Source: a virus. Taken from it: a DNA stretch of 64,000 nt. Where the stretch lies: IMG/VR virus record IMGVR_UViG_3300021962_000035, positions 57,824-121,823 of that record. One strand, 5' to 3'. Positions within the stretch are counted from its first letter, which is position 1. Each line of letters starts with the position of its first letter. Position numbers and translations under genes: made by a program. Below the pieces are notes generated by a model. It searched no databases. It was not told the origin of the DNA and saw only the letters and a program-made list of their open reading frames with translations. This document shows, in pieces, positions 7,791-16,376 of the stretch.

Positions 7791-10265
7791 ATGTCATTCG
7801 GAGCAACAGATCAACTAAGGAGTCTTTTCCTAAAGGGCTTTAAACTATCCAAACAAGGAAACTACGAGGATCCAACATATCTTGGATTTAAAATAGTGGT
7901 TGATTTTGGTGCTCTACCAGTCAGAGCTGATGATGGGCTTCCGCCTAGCCCGCTTTTCAGAGAGACAAGTTATATAAATAACGATTTTTTCGGTAACAAT
8001 CCTTTTGGTCAAGCCCAGTATTCGTACAGAACTCAGCCTAACGGAAACATATCATTTCATTCAGCAATATCTTATTTAAGAGAAAGAGAAGCACAGTTTC
8101 CCAGAGGCGGAAAGAGATCCGATATGTTAATCCAATTTAAAAATAGTTTTAGTGATCTCCTTAATAATTCACCTTGGTTTATTCAATCAATTAGCGGATT
8201 AGACCAATTGCCTTTAGTTTCGAGAAAGGGTTTTGCAGTTGAAGCAAATACAGAATTCAGTCCTCAGAGGACACAAGGGAAGGCTTTGGAATTTACCACT
8301 CTAGAATCTTTGAATTTAAGAATGACCGCTCTAGCGGATCTTTACAATCAAGCAACTTTCGATTATGATAATATGCGTGAACTTGTTCCTAGAAATCTTA
8401 GAAAGTTTACGATGTATATTTTCGTTTCGGAGATTCGTAATTTCTTTAAGACGTCTAGATTAATAGGTTCATCTGCAGCCCTAACTGCAATAGATAATAT
8501 AGCTACTCTTCTTGGATCAGGAAACAACCCTGGTACAAATGTTGGTGACGTAGCGGGAGAACAGAATAGCGAATATAACGGAGGTTCTTCGAACACCAAT
8601 CCTGCTAGTGCTTTTAATTCCTTTGTTGGTAATGTTTTAAATGGGGCTGGTGTTGATAATGACTTATCGATGCTCAGAAACCAGCAAGATCAGAGCGGAA
8701 TAAAACCAGTTATAGTTTTTGAGTGTAGAAATTGTGAGTTTGATTTTAGCGAAAGCACCCCGATACCTAGTGAAATAAACCCCGGTACAGATAGTGCAAC
8801 TCCGGTATCCCAAAAATTCAGAGTTATTGTTGGAAGGGTTAGGGTTAGAACTCAATATCCCAATATCAGGCAGGATGAAAAGCCTTTGATACTTGGTGAT
8901 AGCTGGGACGCTGCTAGATCTTCGGTACAGAGAAACCCTAACAATCTAGGAAATGATTTGCTTTCTATTGGTGGCGAGCTTCTAACTAATTTTTTAAGTA
9001 ATTCTTTAAATGATCTAATAAATGAGGGAGTTGCTAATTTCATTAAGCCCAATGTTGCAGGACTGGACACACTAGCTCTTGGTAATATCTATAGCTTGAA
9101 TCCTTCACAGGTATTAGGAAATCTTTCCTTCAACACTGCACAGCAGTTTTTGGACCAGCTAGGAAACATAAATCCCGGATTCAAAGAAACTAATTTACCA
9201 AATCCACAAACAACTGGACTTGGAGGTCCACCTCAAAGGGTTTATCCTGGAATTAACGATGACGTCTACACTAGGGTTCCTGGATCTGATCTGGGGGTAA
9301 GCTCTATAGCAGGTGTACAGGGAAGAGTCTACACTAAACCTACAGGAGACAACTATCCGGGTGTTCCTGGTCAGGATCTGGGGGTTCCTCAGAGAGTTTA
9401 CGTCGAGCCTAAGGGAGATGCTTATGGCGATGTTCCGGGAAAAGATCTGGGAGTTCCCGATAGGGTTTATCCAGCTCCTGTTGGAGACGCGTATGATGAA
9501 GTACCGGGAGCAGATCTTGGAGTTCCCGATAGGGTTTATCCAGCTCCGGGCGGAGACGCGTATGCGGACGTACCTGGTCAGGATTTAGGTGTTCCCCAAA
9601 GGGTTTATCCAGCTCCGGGCGGAGACGCGTATGCGGACGTACCCGGGCAGGATCTGGGAGTTCCTCAAAGGGTTTATCCAGCTCCGAGCGGAGACGCTTA
9701 CGGGAATGTTCCAGGAAGCGATTTAGGCGTGCCTAGCAGAACTTATCCGCAAATCCAAGATGATGTATACAAAAACGTTCCGGGCACAGATTTGGGTGTT
9801 CCTACACGTTCTTATGGTAAAATACAGGATGATGTGTACAAGTCAGTACCTGGTCAGGATCTAGGAGCTCCTGATAGAAGTTATAAGCCTGCAGACGGTA
9901 AAGTTTATCCTGATGCAAATAACGATCAAGCACCTCTTAATACTCAAAAAGTTTATCCCGATTCTGTAAAAACTTCTACTAATTCTCAGATAGAACCTGC
10001 TCCGGTATATTCACAAACCCAGAAGATCAGTTCTAACGGGGAACTTAGAGATCCATCAAACACATTCACCACACAGCCAAATGCTGTTTATCCAAAGGTA
10101 GATCAGGTTAATAGAAAATCCAGGGGGGAAATCGGAAAGGCTTACCCTCAGACAACCGGAGATTTTATAGTTGAAGCCCCACTAAATTTAGGAAATTTAA
10201 AGCCAGAAGGTAAGTATAATATCAGTACAGGCGGATTAAACCCGGAGCCTGAAAAGTTTGAATAA
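7791..10265 (+). CDS. Tail tube/baseplate-type protein with tandem 23-residue repeats
   Basis: The 824-residue protein has two parts. The N-terminal ~400 residues look like a tail tube-type or tube-initiator domain, with segments such as KFTMYIFVSEIRNFF and VIVFECRNCEFDF. From residue 483 to 695 it carries about nine tandem units of roughly 23 residues, each beginning R-x-Y and containing GD-x-Y, VPG-x-DLG and VP. Two central units are identical in protein and nearly so in DNA. The remainder (about 696-824) is low-complexity with decaying units (KVYP, PVYS, AVYP, KAYP). The gene lies between the gp27-like hub and gp5-like spike genes, so a baseplate location is likely. The repeat part may be an extended fibre or a protein-binding array, and repeat number probably varies among relatives. 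Confidence 0.6.
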   Translation: MSFGATDQLRSLFLKGFKLSKQGNYEDPTYLGFKIVVDFGALPVRADDGLPPSPLFRETSYINNDFFGNNPFGQAQYSYRTQPNGNISFHSAISYLREREAQFPRGGKRSDMLIQFKNSFSDLLNNSPWFIQSISGLDQLPLVSRKGFAVEANTEFSPQRTQGKALEFTTLESLNLRMTALADLYNQATFDYDNMRELVPRNLRKFTMYIFVSEIRNFFKTSRLIGSSAALTAIDNIATLLGSGNNPGTNVGDVAGEQNSEYNGGSSNTNPASAFNSFVGNVLNGAGVDNDLSMLRNQQDQSGIKPVIVFECRNCEFDFSESTPIPSEINPGTDSATPVSQKFRVIVGRVRVRTQYPNIRQDEKPLILGDSWDAARSSVQRNPNNLGNDLLSIGGELLTNFLSNSLNDLINEGVANFIKPNVAGLDTLALGNIYSLNPSQVLGNLSFNTAQQFLDQLGNINPGFKETNLPNPQTTGLGGPPQRVYPGINDDVYTRVPGSDLGVSSIAGVQGRVYTKPTGDNYPGVPGQDLGVPQRVYVEPKGDAYGDVPGKDLGVPDRVYPAPVGDAYDEVPGADLGVPDRVYPAPGGDAYADVPGQDLGVPQRVYPAPGGDAYADVPGQDLGVPQRVYPAPSGDAYGNVPGSDLGVPSRTYPQIQDDVYKNVPGTDLGVPTRSYGKIQDDVYKSVPGQDLGAPDRSYKPADGKVYPDANNDQAPLNTQKVYPDSVKTSTNSQIEPAPVYSQTQKISSNGELRDPSNTFTTQPNAVYPKVDQVNRKSRGEIGKAYPQTTGDFIVEAPLNLGNLKPEGKYNISTGGLNPEPEKFE
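9237..9875 (+). repeat. In-gene tandem repeat, about nine units of 69 bp (23 aa)
   Basis: Units begin with an Arg codon followed by x-Tyr. The first is longer (29 aa) and eight of 23 aa follow. The consensus carries RVYPAP, GDAY, VPG and DLGVP. Units five and six (about 9536-9673) encode identical 23-mers, pointing to recent duplication. Degenerate units continue to about 10160. Confidence 0.9.
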
Positions 10266-10267
10266 TT

Positions 10268-10972
10268 ATGTCAGGAGAAAATAAAACGTATCTTGGTAGG
10301 GTGGTTGATATCAAGGACCCACTTTACGAGGGAAGAGCAAAGGTTGAAGTCTTCGGTATATTTGACGGACTTCCAGTTGACGATATCCCTTGGGCAGAGC
10401 AGATTGCGGGTTTATCTTTTGGTGGGGATTTTGGTGGGGGTAACCTTACCATACCTAGACTTGGCTCTATAGTGGCGGTTAATTTTGAAGGTAATAACTA
10501 CTACAAACTAAATTTCCACTACGTCAAAGAAATCTCCAAAGATCTTATGGCTGAACTTAAAGAGGAAAACTCTTATGAAGGAACCAACTCTTTAATATAT
10601 GATTCCGAGGCTCAACCTGGAACATTAAAAATGATATACACCAGGAAGAAGGGTTTAGTTTTCCAACTGGGGGATGCCACAATACAACTGGATACTCAAA
10701 ACGGAGGAACTGATAAGGAGAAGCTAAGAATAGTTGTTAAGATGAATGATGACGAGATTAGAATGGAGAAGAGCGGGGGAAAACAGAAGGTGATAGTTAA
10801 ATCTGAAAATATAGAACTCGGAGAGGGAGCTGTAGAAAAGCTAGTTTTGGGTAGCACCTTTTTGACATTCTTTAATTCACACACTCATCCAACTGGAGTT
10901 GGTCCATCTGGTGTACCTGTTGTACCGATGTCCGATCCTCAGCATTTAAGTCAAGTATCTAAAACTAAATAA
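10268..10972 (+). CDS. gp5-like baseplate spike protein (OB-fold N-terminus, no lysozyme domain)
   Basis: The N-terminus (YLGRVVDIKDPLYEGRAKVEVFGIFDG, seen in part as VVDIKDP and GRAKVEV) and IPWAEQ match the OB-fold domain of T4 gp5/gpV spike proteins. The C-terminal SHTHPTGVGPSGVP is typical of phage spike tips. Between them the charged, repetitive strands (LQLDTQNG, IRMEKSGGKQKVIVKS) fit a short beta-helix. At 234 residues there is no room for the lysozyme domain that T4 gp5 carries, so peptidoglycan cutting must come from another protein. The gene starts two bases after the repeat protein and ends two bases before the next. Confidence 0.8.
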   Translation: MSGENKTYLGRVVDIKDPLYEGRAKVEVFGIFDGLPVDDIPWAEQIAGLSFGGDFGGGNLTIPRLGSIVAVNFEGNNYYKLNFHYVKEISKDLMAELKEENSYEGTNSLIYDSEAQPGTLKMIYTRKKGLVFQLGDATIQLDTQNGGTDKEKLRIVVKMNDDEIRMEKSGGKQKVIVKSENIELGEGAVEKLVLGSTFLTFFNSHTHPTGVGPSGVPVVPMSDPQHLSQVSKTK

Positions 10973-10974
10973 CA

Positions 10975-12435
10975 ATGCCAGCTGATTGGGGTACATTTAT
11001 AGCTAATGTCGGGAATAAACTTTCAGGCCAATCCATACAGGGATCTTACGATTCTGGAGGAAAGAATGTGGACGATTTTGCAACATATTTAGCTAATCAA
11101 TATGTCCTAGCTGTAGCTGGAAAAGCACAAACACCTTTTGGTAACCTTCATCAGAAGGGGAATGCTCAATTACTTACAACCGCTTTTACTCAAGCTTTTA
11201 AGCTTCTAGAAAAAGAACAAACCCCAACATTAGAGGAAAAGCTAAAAGATCCGGATTATTCAGATCTAGAAGATTCACTTCCTAATGTTAAAACTGACGA
11301 ATATCTGGATAAGTTCGATTTAGATTTTTTAGCGTGGGCTGAGTTAAATGGTGAATCAATACCAGATTTCACATATTCTATATTCTTCTCGCAATTTCCA
11401 GATTTCCCCACGACTAGAGAACAACAAGTTCTGGAGATAGCCAGAAGAATAGTTAAAAAATATGACGGTACATCTGACTACATACAATGGATCTATAGTT
11501 TAAGATTAAGTCCGGACTATCAGGAATGGTCAAAGGAAATTTCTGATAAAGCTTTAGAACTCATAAAAGGACTCGGTACCGCAGAGAGCAAGAAAATTGA
11601 AGATTTCAAAAACCTCCAGAACATAGAGATTACTAAGGAATTGTTTCAGGAAGAACATGCTAATGATCCAGAAAGAATCCCAGATTATATGGTAAAAGAC
11701 TTTATAATTAAATTCACTTACGATCAAAGATATGAGTCTGGTCTATTTAAGGCTTTTAGTGGAAATATTTCAGGCGTAAATAACCTAATTGATCGGAAAT
11801 TAGCAACTAATGTTATTCTAAAGAATCAGAACCTAGATAAGTTATTTTCTAATGACTTTTCGGGATTGGGGTTAGTTAATAAGCTGGACTCATTAAAAGT
11901 CGTACAACCAGGAACTCCTGCTTATCTTAATAGAACACTTAAATTCGCTTCTATTAAGCTCAGTAAATCTATTGCTTATGATTACGAGGCAGCTAGATTT
12001 AGAGATTTGAAGCAGAGATACATTCAGGAATTAGCGGACAAGGAGAAAAAGAATAGTGAATCTGATAATCAGAATGACCCATATTATATAATGGCAACCG
12101 GGGTTTTAGCATATTGGGCATCTACCTTACAACAGCCATTTACGCCAACTCCGCCAGTTCCCCCTTGTTTGCTTACCTTGCCTCTGGGAGGTTTTTTCAT
12201 TCCGATATACTACGGTAGCAGAAAAAGACTTGCAGATTATCTCAAAAGAGCTTTTAATAGTGGGAAAAAATTTAAAACTATTCCGGAGAGACAAATAGGC
12301 GCAAGAGTAGTTGCTTCAGCTTTAGCTTTCTCTTTTGCAGCCAATATGCTTGAATTTAAGCTCATTTATAATGGGGGTGTTCCTACAAGCGGTCCCCCAG
12401 CTCCTATGATCGGTTTTGTCCCCATTGTTTTTTAA
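10975..12435 (+). CDS. Putative baseplate-region structural protein (486 aa)
   Basis: No family is recognised. The N-terminal two-thirds is helical and charged. The C-terminal third contains Pro/Gly-rich hydrophobic stretches (TPPVPPCLLTLPLGGFFIPI and later ALAFSFAANMLEF) that could contact membrane or form a buried core. A YYGSRKRLADYLKRAF basic helix lies between them. It is tightly linked to the gp5-like gene upstream. The hydrophobic C-terminus might suit a tape-measure-like or hub-plug role, but 486 residues is short for a tape measure. Treat the function as unknown. Confidence 0.6.
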   Translation: MPADWGTFIANVGNKLSGQSIQGSYDSGGKNVDDFATYLANQYVLAVAGKAQTPFGNLHQKGNAQLLTTAFTQAFKLLEKEQTPTLEEKLKDPDYSDLEDSLPNVKTDEYLDKFDLDFLAWAELNGESIPDFTYSIFFSQFPDFPTTREQQVLEIARRIVKKYDGTSDYIQWIYSLRLSPDYQEWSKEISDKALELIKGLGTAESKKIEDFKNLQNIEITKELFQEEHANDPERIPDYMVKDFIIKFTYDQRYESGLFKAFSGNISGVNNLIDRKLATNVILKNQNLDKLFSNDFSGLGLVNKLDSLKVVQPGTPAYLNRTLKFASIKLSKSIAYDYEAARFRDLKQRYIQELADKEKKNSESDNQNDPYYIMATGVLAYWASTLQQPFTPTPPVPPCLLTLPLGGFFIPIYYGSRKRLADYLKRAFNSGKKFKTIPERQIGARVVASALAFSFAANMLEFKLIYNGGVPTSGPPAPMIGFVPIVF

Positions 12436-12469
12436 AATAATTCCGAGCTTTTAAAGGAACTTAAGCTTG

Positions 12470-12477
12470 GATATATA
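12470..12477 (+). promoter_or_regulatory. Candidate late-type promoter element (GATATATA)
   Basis: GATATATA ends 31 bp before the ATG at 12509, in a 73-bp gap between genes. A 31-bp gap also occurs at 43631-43638 and a 30-bp gap at 29667-29674. It would drive the S1-like gene and the overlapping amidoligase gene. Confidence 0.55.
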
Positions 12478-12508
12478 GTAAGATTAATAACTTCTTAAAC
12501 AAAAAAAT

Positions 12509-13699
12509 ATGATTGATTTTTCATCAACTAACACACCAAACTCAGACGATTTTAACTGGGACGTAAGGAATGGAAGAACTCCGAACACTAAACTCAAAAG
12601 GATTCCTAGTGGGTCTAAAATTTATTGCCACGAGCCTTATGCTCAGGAGCTTTTAGATGCTTATAATAACTATTTTGAAGGGTCTTCTTCTAATACAGTT
12701 TTCTCTAAGGATCTTGACGAGGGTAACGTTTATCCTTGCAAGATTGTATCTGTTAGCTTGAATGAAGCATTAGCTCAAACAAGTACGGGTCAAACAATTT
12801 ACATCGATCTTAAGAAGGAAAGAAAAGATGCAGATAAATTAAGAATAACTGGATTATCTTTCAATCCAGGCGACGTTTTACAAGCTAGAGTAAGAAAAAT
12901 CGGGGGTAATTACACAGGATCAGTGGTTGAATACTATATTCACAGTCTTAGAGCTGAATTATTCGAGCAGATTAAGAAAGAGTCTAGTGCATACAGCGTA
13001 AGAATTGAAAGCATCAATAAAGGTGGATACATCGTTGATCTATCGGGTATTAAATGTTTCTTACCTGGATCTTTAGCAGCTGCTAATAGAATCACTGATT
13101 TCGAATCTTATATCGGTAAAGAGCTACACGTAATGATTGAAGGTTATGTCGAAGCTAAAGATATCTTCATCGTTTCTTACAAGAAGTACCTTAACAAAAT
13201 TATGGAGAGCAAGATTCAAGAATTGGATCTTACTAAGAAATACAAAGGATATGTCACAGGAACAAGTGACTTTGGAGTATTTGTTGAATGGGAAGAAGTT
13301 TACACAGGACTCATTCACAAAACTGAATTCAGTGAAGAGCACACAATTGCTAGTGTAAATCCTGGAGACGAGATTGAATTCTACGTTAAGGAAATTAAGG
13401 ATAATAACAGATTAACATTGACACTAGAGAAACCTTTAGAGAGAAATGTTATCATACACGATCTTGATAAACAAATCAAGGACGGAACATGTGAGCCAAT
13501 CGAAGCAAAAATTAAACACAAGAGAAAAAACGGAATTTTAGTTGATCTTGTGGAATTTGGTCTTATGGCTCTTGTCCCTCAGGATAAAATTGGTAAAAAG
13601 ACCAAGAATCTTAAGCCTGGGGATGATCTACTAGTTACGGTTTATGAAGTTGAACCATCTAGCGGAAAAATCTTCGCAGAACCGGTAAATGACCGATAA
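12509..13699 (+). CDS. S1-domain (OB-fold) RNA-binding protein
   Basis: The 396-residue protein contains up to four S1-like OB-fold units. Unit 1 is at about 70-150. Unit 2 is at about 160-230 (SVRIESINKGGYIVDL, then CFLPGSLA). Unit 3 is at about 240-312, the clearest (YKGYVTGTSDFGVFVEW, then GLIHKTEF and NPGDEIEFYVKEI). Unit 4 is at about 325-396 (IEAKIKHKRKNGILVDL). This is the layout of bacterial ribosomal protein S1, which binds mRNA leaders and helps initiation. It has its own candidate promoter, and its 3' end overlaps the amidoligase gene by 11 bases. In a host group where mRNAs lack Shine-Dalgarno sequences, a phage S1-like protein could bias translation. That is inference. Confidence 0.85.
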   Translation: MIDFSSTNTPNSDDFNWDVRNGRTPNTKLKRIPSGSKIYCHEPYAQELLDAYNNYFEGSSSNTVFSKDLDEGNVYPCKIVSVSLNEALAQTSTGQTIYIDLKKERKDADKLRITGLSFNPGDVLQARVRKIGGNYTGSVVEYYIHSLRAELFEQIKKESSAYSVRIESINKGGYIVDLSGIKCFLPGSLAAANRITDFESYIGKELHVMIEGYVEAKDIFIVSYKKYLNKIMESKIQELDLTKKYKGYVTGTSDFGVFVEWEEVYTGLIHKTEFSEEHTIASVNPGDEIEFYVKEIKDNNRLTLTLEKPLERNVIIHDLDKQIKDGTCEPIEAKIKHKRKNGILVDLVEFGLMALVPQDKIGKKTKNLKPGDDLLVTVYEVEPSSGKIFAEPVNDR

Positions 13700-15095
13700 T
13701 AGAACTCATTTTGACAAAGCGCATGCCCTTAGCTCTTCTGTAATAGGATTCGAATTTGAATTTTATACTAATTTGCTAAAGGGCAGAGCAGCGGAGTTAC
13801 TTTCTAAGCTTGTTAATAAAAAGGTAGTGGTATCCGAAAGGTACCACTCTAATATTGAGGTAGATGCAAATACTTGCAAGCTAGAGCCAGATTATTCTGG
13901 CGGGAGCAAAATGATGGAGTTTATTACTGGTCCGCTTCCTTACAATGAGGCTATCCCTATATTAATTAAGGTTCTTAATTGGATAGACGAAAATGGGTGG
14001 ACAACGGATAGATGTGCATTCCAGTTTTCTGTTAGTTTTGATAAATTCAGAAGGGATGTTAAGGATAAAATAGAGAACTTAGATAAACTTAAATTTATAT
14101 TGGGTCTTGATGAAAACCTGATCTATTCTAAATTTGGAAACAGATCAAAAAACGTTTATGCTAAATCTATAAAAAGGGTGGTTCCCAGAAATAGATTTTC
14201 TATGGTTGAAAATCTGACATCTATTGATCCTAAGATGTTTAAAGTTCCGGAGGACAAATACTACGGAGTAAATTTCACAAAAATTCCAAAGGGATATTTA
14301 GAGTTCAGATATTTAGGAAACAGAGATTATCAAAAGAAAACTAAGGACATTAGAGAAATCATAGATTACGTTATCCTTTATATGTATGATTTATTAAGTC
14401 ATAGAATATCTGGATATACCAAGGAAGATCTTTCAAAGCTTCAGGGAATGATGAACCAATACACAAAGGTTGTTAGATCATTCAGTAACCCGGATTTCTT
14501 TTTCAGAAATTTTCCAGACTTTCATATATTCGTAGATCTTAAGGGTCTAGACGAAAACATAAAAACTTATTGGTCAATTATAAGAGACAAGGTCTTTGAA
14601 ATAATCGTGGAAGGAAACGTTACTTCGGGATACTTCAACTACGACACAACCACAGGAAGATGTCAATTAAAAGATGCTAGAAGTAGAGAAGCTTTAGAAT
14701 TAAAGGATATAGATCTTATTTTATGTGACATAAAGAATGGTATAGTTAAAAATTGTAACATATACAGTTCCAAGATAAAGAAGTCTTCAGTAGAGGAGTG
14801 TTACATAGTTAATGACACTAAAGTTATATCGTCCAAGATTAAGAATTGTGTTGTAGATTTTGGAAATGAACTAGAAGATTGTTTTATAGACTGCGAGGGT
14901 AAAACCATAAACTGTAAAATAATAGAAGGAGTCTTAAGAGCTGGTAACGTTGGTGAAAATGCTGAGGTAAGCAAAGAAACGCTAAAAGTTAAAGGATGGG
15001 AAGATTTTAGAAAAGAAAGATTTATTACAGATAAAAGATTGAAGGATCTCAACGATAGATACAATAATCCAAGGTTCGGTAATATGAACTTTTAA
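13689..15095 (+). CDS. Amidoligase-like enzyme with C-terminal repeat region
   Basis: The N-terminal half resembles the amidoligase family (glutamine synthetase/GCS-like fold that forms amide bonds with ATP). Supporting motifs are G-F-E-F-E at 20-24, then L-E-P-D-Y-S at 65-70, and M-M-E-F-I-T-G-P-L-P around 75-84, corresponding to the family's GxExE, PDxS and ExxTxPL signatures. Published analysis of the family predicts peptide-type modifications and finds phage members. Residues about 340-430 form a Cys/Ile-rich irregular repeat (CDIKNG, NCNIYSSKI, ECYIVNDTKV) like a beta-helix, which I infer may bind a partner. It overlaps the S1-like gene by 11 bases (ATG at 13689). Substrate is unknown. 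Confidence 0.75.
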   Translation: MTDNRTHFDKAHALSSSVIGFEFEFYTNLLKGRAAELLSKLVNKKVVVSERYHSNIEVDANTCKLEPDYSGGSKMMEFITGPLPYNEAIPILIKVLNWIDENGWTTDRCAFQFSVSFDKFRRDVKDKIENLDKLKFILGLDENLIYSKFGNRSKNVYAKSIKRVVPRNRFSMVENLTSIDPKMFKVPEDKYYGVNFTKIPKGYLEFRYLGNRDYQKKTKDIREIIDYVILYMYDLLSHRISGYTKEDLSKLQGMMNQYTKVVRSFSNPDFFFRNFPDFHIFVDLKGLDENIKTYWSIIRDKVFEIIVEGNVTSGYFNYDTTTGRCQLKDARSREALELKDIDLILCDIKNGIVKNCNIYSSKIKKSSVEECYIVNDTKVISSKIKNCVVDFGNELEDCFIDCEGKTINCKIIEGVLRAGNVGENAEVSKETLKVKGWEDFRKERFITDKRLKDLNDRYNNPRFGNMNF

Positions 15096-15111
15096 AAATA
15101 ATCGCTAAAAG

Positions 15112-15888
15112 ATGACAGAAGAAGAACTAATCCAGGAAATAGAAGATGCGCTTTCTTTTAGTTGTGCCCTCCCTTATAATCTAAACGAGCAGGAAACCAA
15201 AAGGATAATAAAGAGAGCGAGAGCATGGTTTCTTGATAACTATCAATATGCGGTAGAGGAGAGAGTTTTTGTTCTTGCAAACGCAATATTTCAGCATCCT
15301 GAATTTAGAGCAACCAGACAATTAAAGCTACCTGAATCTATAGTTACCGTTTATGACGTTAGAGAAGTTGGTGGGTATGGTATATCGGGTAACCCTGACA
15401 GGGATTTTGGTGATTCTAAATTGCTCGGATCTGAGCTTCTATTATCGCCTTTCGTAGGAGATAACCTTGTTTATCGTACAGTAATGTACTCATACTTCGA
15501 TCTAGCCAAAGCTTATTTGTTAAATAGCTTTGCTTTCAAATGGAATAAAAACAGTAAAAAACTAACTATTTTAGGTAGAGACCCAAACAGGACTGGAAAG
15601 GGGCAACTTGCTCAGGGATTTGGTGCTGGTGGGGTGGACGTATCAATTAGATGTTTCGTAGCTTTAAATGACGATGACCTCTTTGCAGACGAGCTTTTCA
15701 TCAGATATTGTATAGCCAAGGCTAAAATTGCATTGGCAAATATGCTTTCAGTTTTTACATATAACTTACCGGGTGGGGTACAGGTGAATGCAGCAGATAT
15801 AAGATCCACTGGAGAAGCAGAATTACAGGAAGTTATGGATATGATCAACGGAGAAAATACTCCAAGTTACTTCCTTCAGTGGAACTAA
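15112..15888 (+). CDS. Putative neck/baseplate structural protein (258 aa)
   Basis: No specific family is recognised. The pattern is that of a small phage virion protein: a helical N-terminus (EEELIQEIEDALSFSCALPYNL), a central strand-rich part, WNKNSKKLTILGRDP, and a C-terminus with NLPGGVQVNAADIR followed by an acidic helix. It lies just upstream of a strong terminator and of the gp25 gene. A neck, tail-completion or wedge role is plausible. It is cotranscribed with the amidoligase gene (16-base gap). Confidence 0.6.
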   Translation: MTEEELIQEIEDALSFSCALPYNLNEQETKRIIKRARAWFLDNYQYAVEERVFVLANAIFQHPEFRATRQLKLPESIVTVYDVREVGGYGISGNPDRDFGDSKLLGSELLLSPFVGDNLVYRTVMYSYFDLAKAYLLNSFAFKWNKNSKKLTILGRDPNRTGKGQLAQGFGAGGVDVSIRCFVALNDDDLFADELFIRYCIAKAKIALANMLSVFTYNLPGGVQVNAADIRSTGEAELQEVMDMINGENTPSYFLQWN

Positions 15889-15907
15889 TAGACTTAATTT
15901 TAATTAT

Positions 15908-15942
15908 AAACCCCTGGTTTTTAAAAATCCGGGGGTTTTTTG
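15908..15942 (+). terminator. Rho-independent terminator
   Basis: AACCCCTGG (15909-15917) pairs with CCGGGGGTT (15929-15937); one pair is G-U. The loop is AT-rich and can pair further, and a T-run follows. It ends the unit that includes 15112-15888 and precedes the gp25 promoter. Confidence 0.85.
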
Positions 15943-15969
15943 TTTACGTTTACTGTGTTTAAAATCTGC

Positions 15970-15977
15970 GATATATA
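15970..15977 (+). promoter_or_regulatory. Candidate late-type promoter element (GATATATA)
   Basis: GATATATA ends 18 bp before the gp25 ATG and lies 28 bp after the terminator, so a new transcription unit must start here. This makes it one of the best-supported copies. Confidence 0.65.
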
Positions 15978-15995
15978 ATACGAAAAAAGATTCCA

Positions 15996-16367
15996 ATGAG
16001 AGAGATTTACAACAGAGATCCTTTAGATCCCAACTACAATCCATACCAGATCGAAACGTCGGATCCGGTAGAGATTTGCGTGGGTCAAATAAAAATGCTT
16101 CTCCTGACAAACAAGGGAGAAGTTTTGGGAGATCCTAAGTTCGGACTCAATCTGGAAGATCTGATATTTACACTTAATTTATCCGAAGCTAGCATAAGGA
16201 AAGAGCTCGATTTATTCCTGCAAACTTATATCCCTTTATTTAAGAAATTGGGTGGTTCATATTCGCTTAAATTTTATCAAGGGACACAAAGAGATATAGC
16301 TACACTTGATTTTAATATACCAGTTAACGGTGGATTAAGTCCGGTCGTTACACTAAGAATAACTTAA
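15996..16367 (+). CDS. gp25-like baseplate wedge protein
   Basis: T4 gp25/gpW-like proteins are baseplate wedge components that nucleate the sheath. The 123-residue length fits the family. Diagnostic features are C-V-G-Q-I-K-M-L-L-L-T-N-K-G-E followed by G-D-P-K-F-G-L-N-L, matching the conserved LLTxKGExxxxPxFG core, and a C-terminal strand region ending in VTLRIT. It is the first gene after a terminator and promoter, and it precedes the gp6-like gene by nine bases, as in many contractile tails. Confidence 0.9.
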   Translation: MREIYNRDPLDPNYNPYQIETSDPVEICVGQIKMLLLTNKGEVLGDPKFGLNLEDLIFTLNLSEASIRKELDLFLQTYIPLFKKLGGSYSLKFYQGTQRDIATLDFNIPVNGGLSPVVTLRIT

Positions 16368-16376
16368 TATAGAGAA

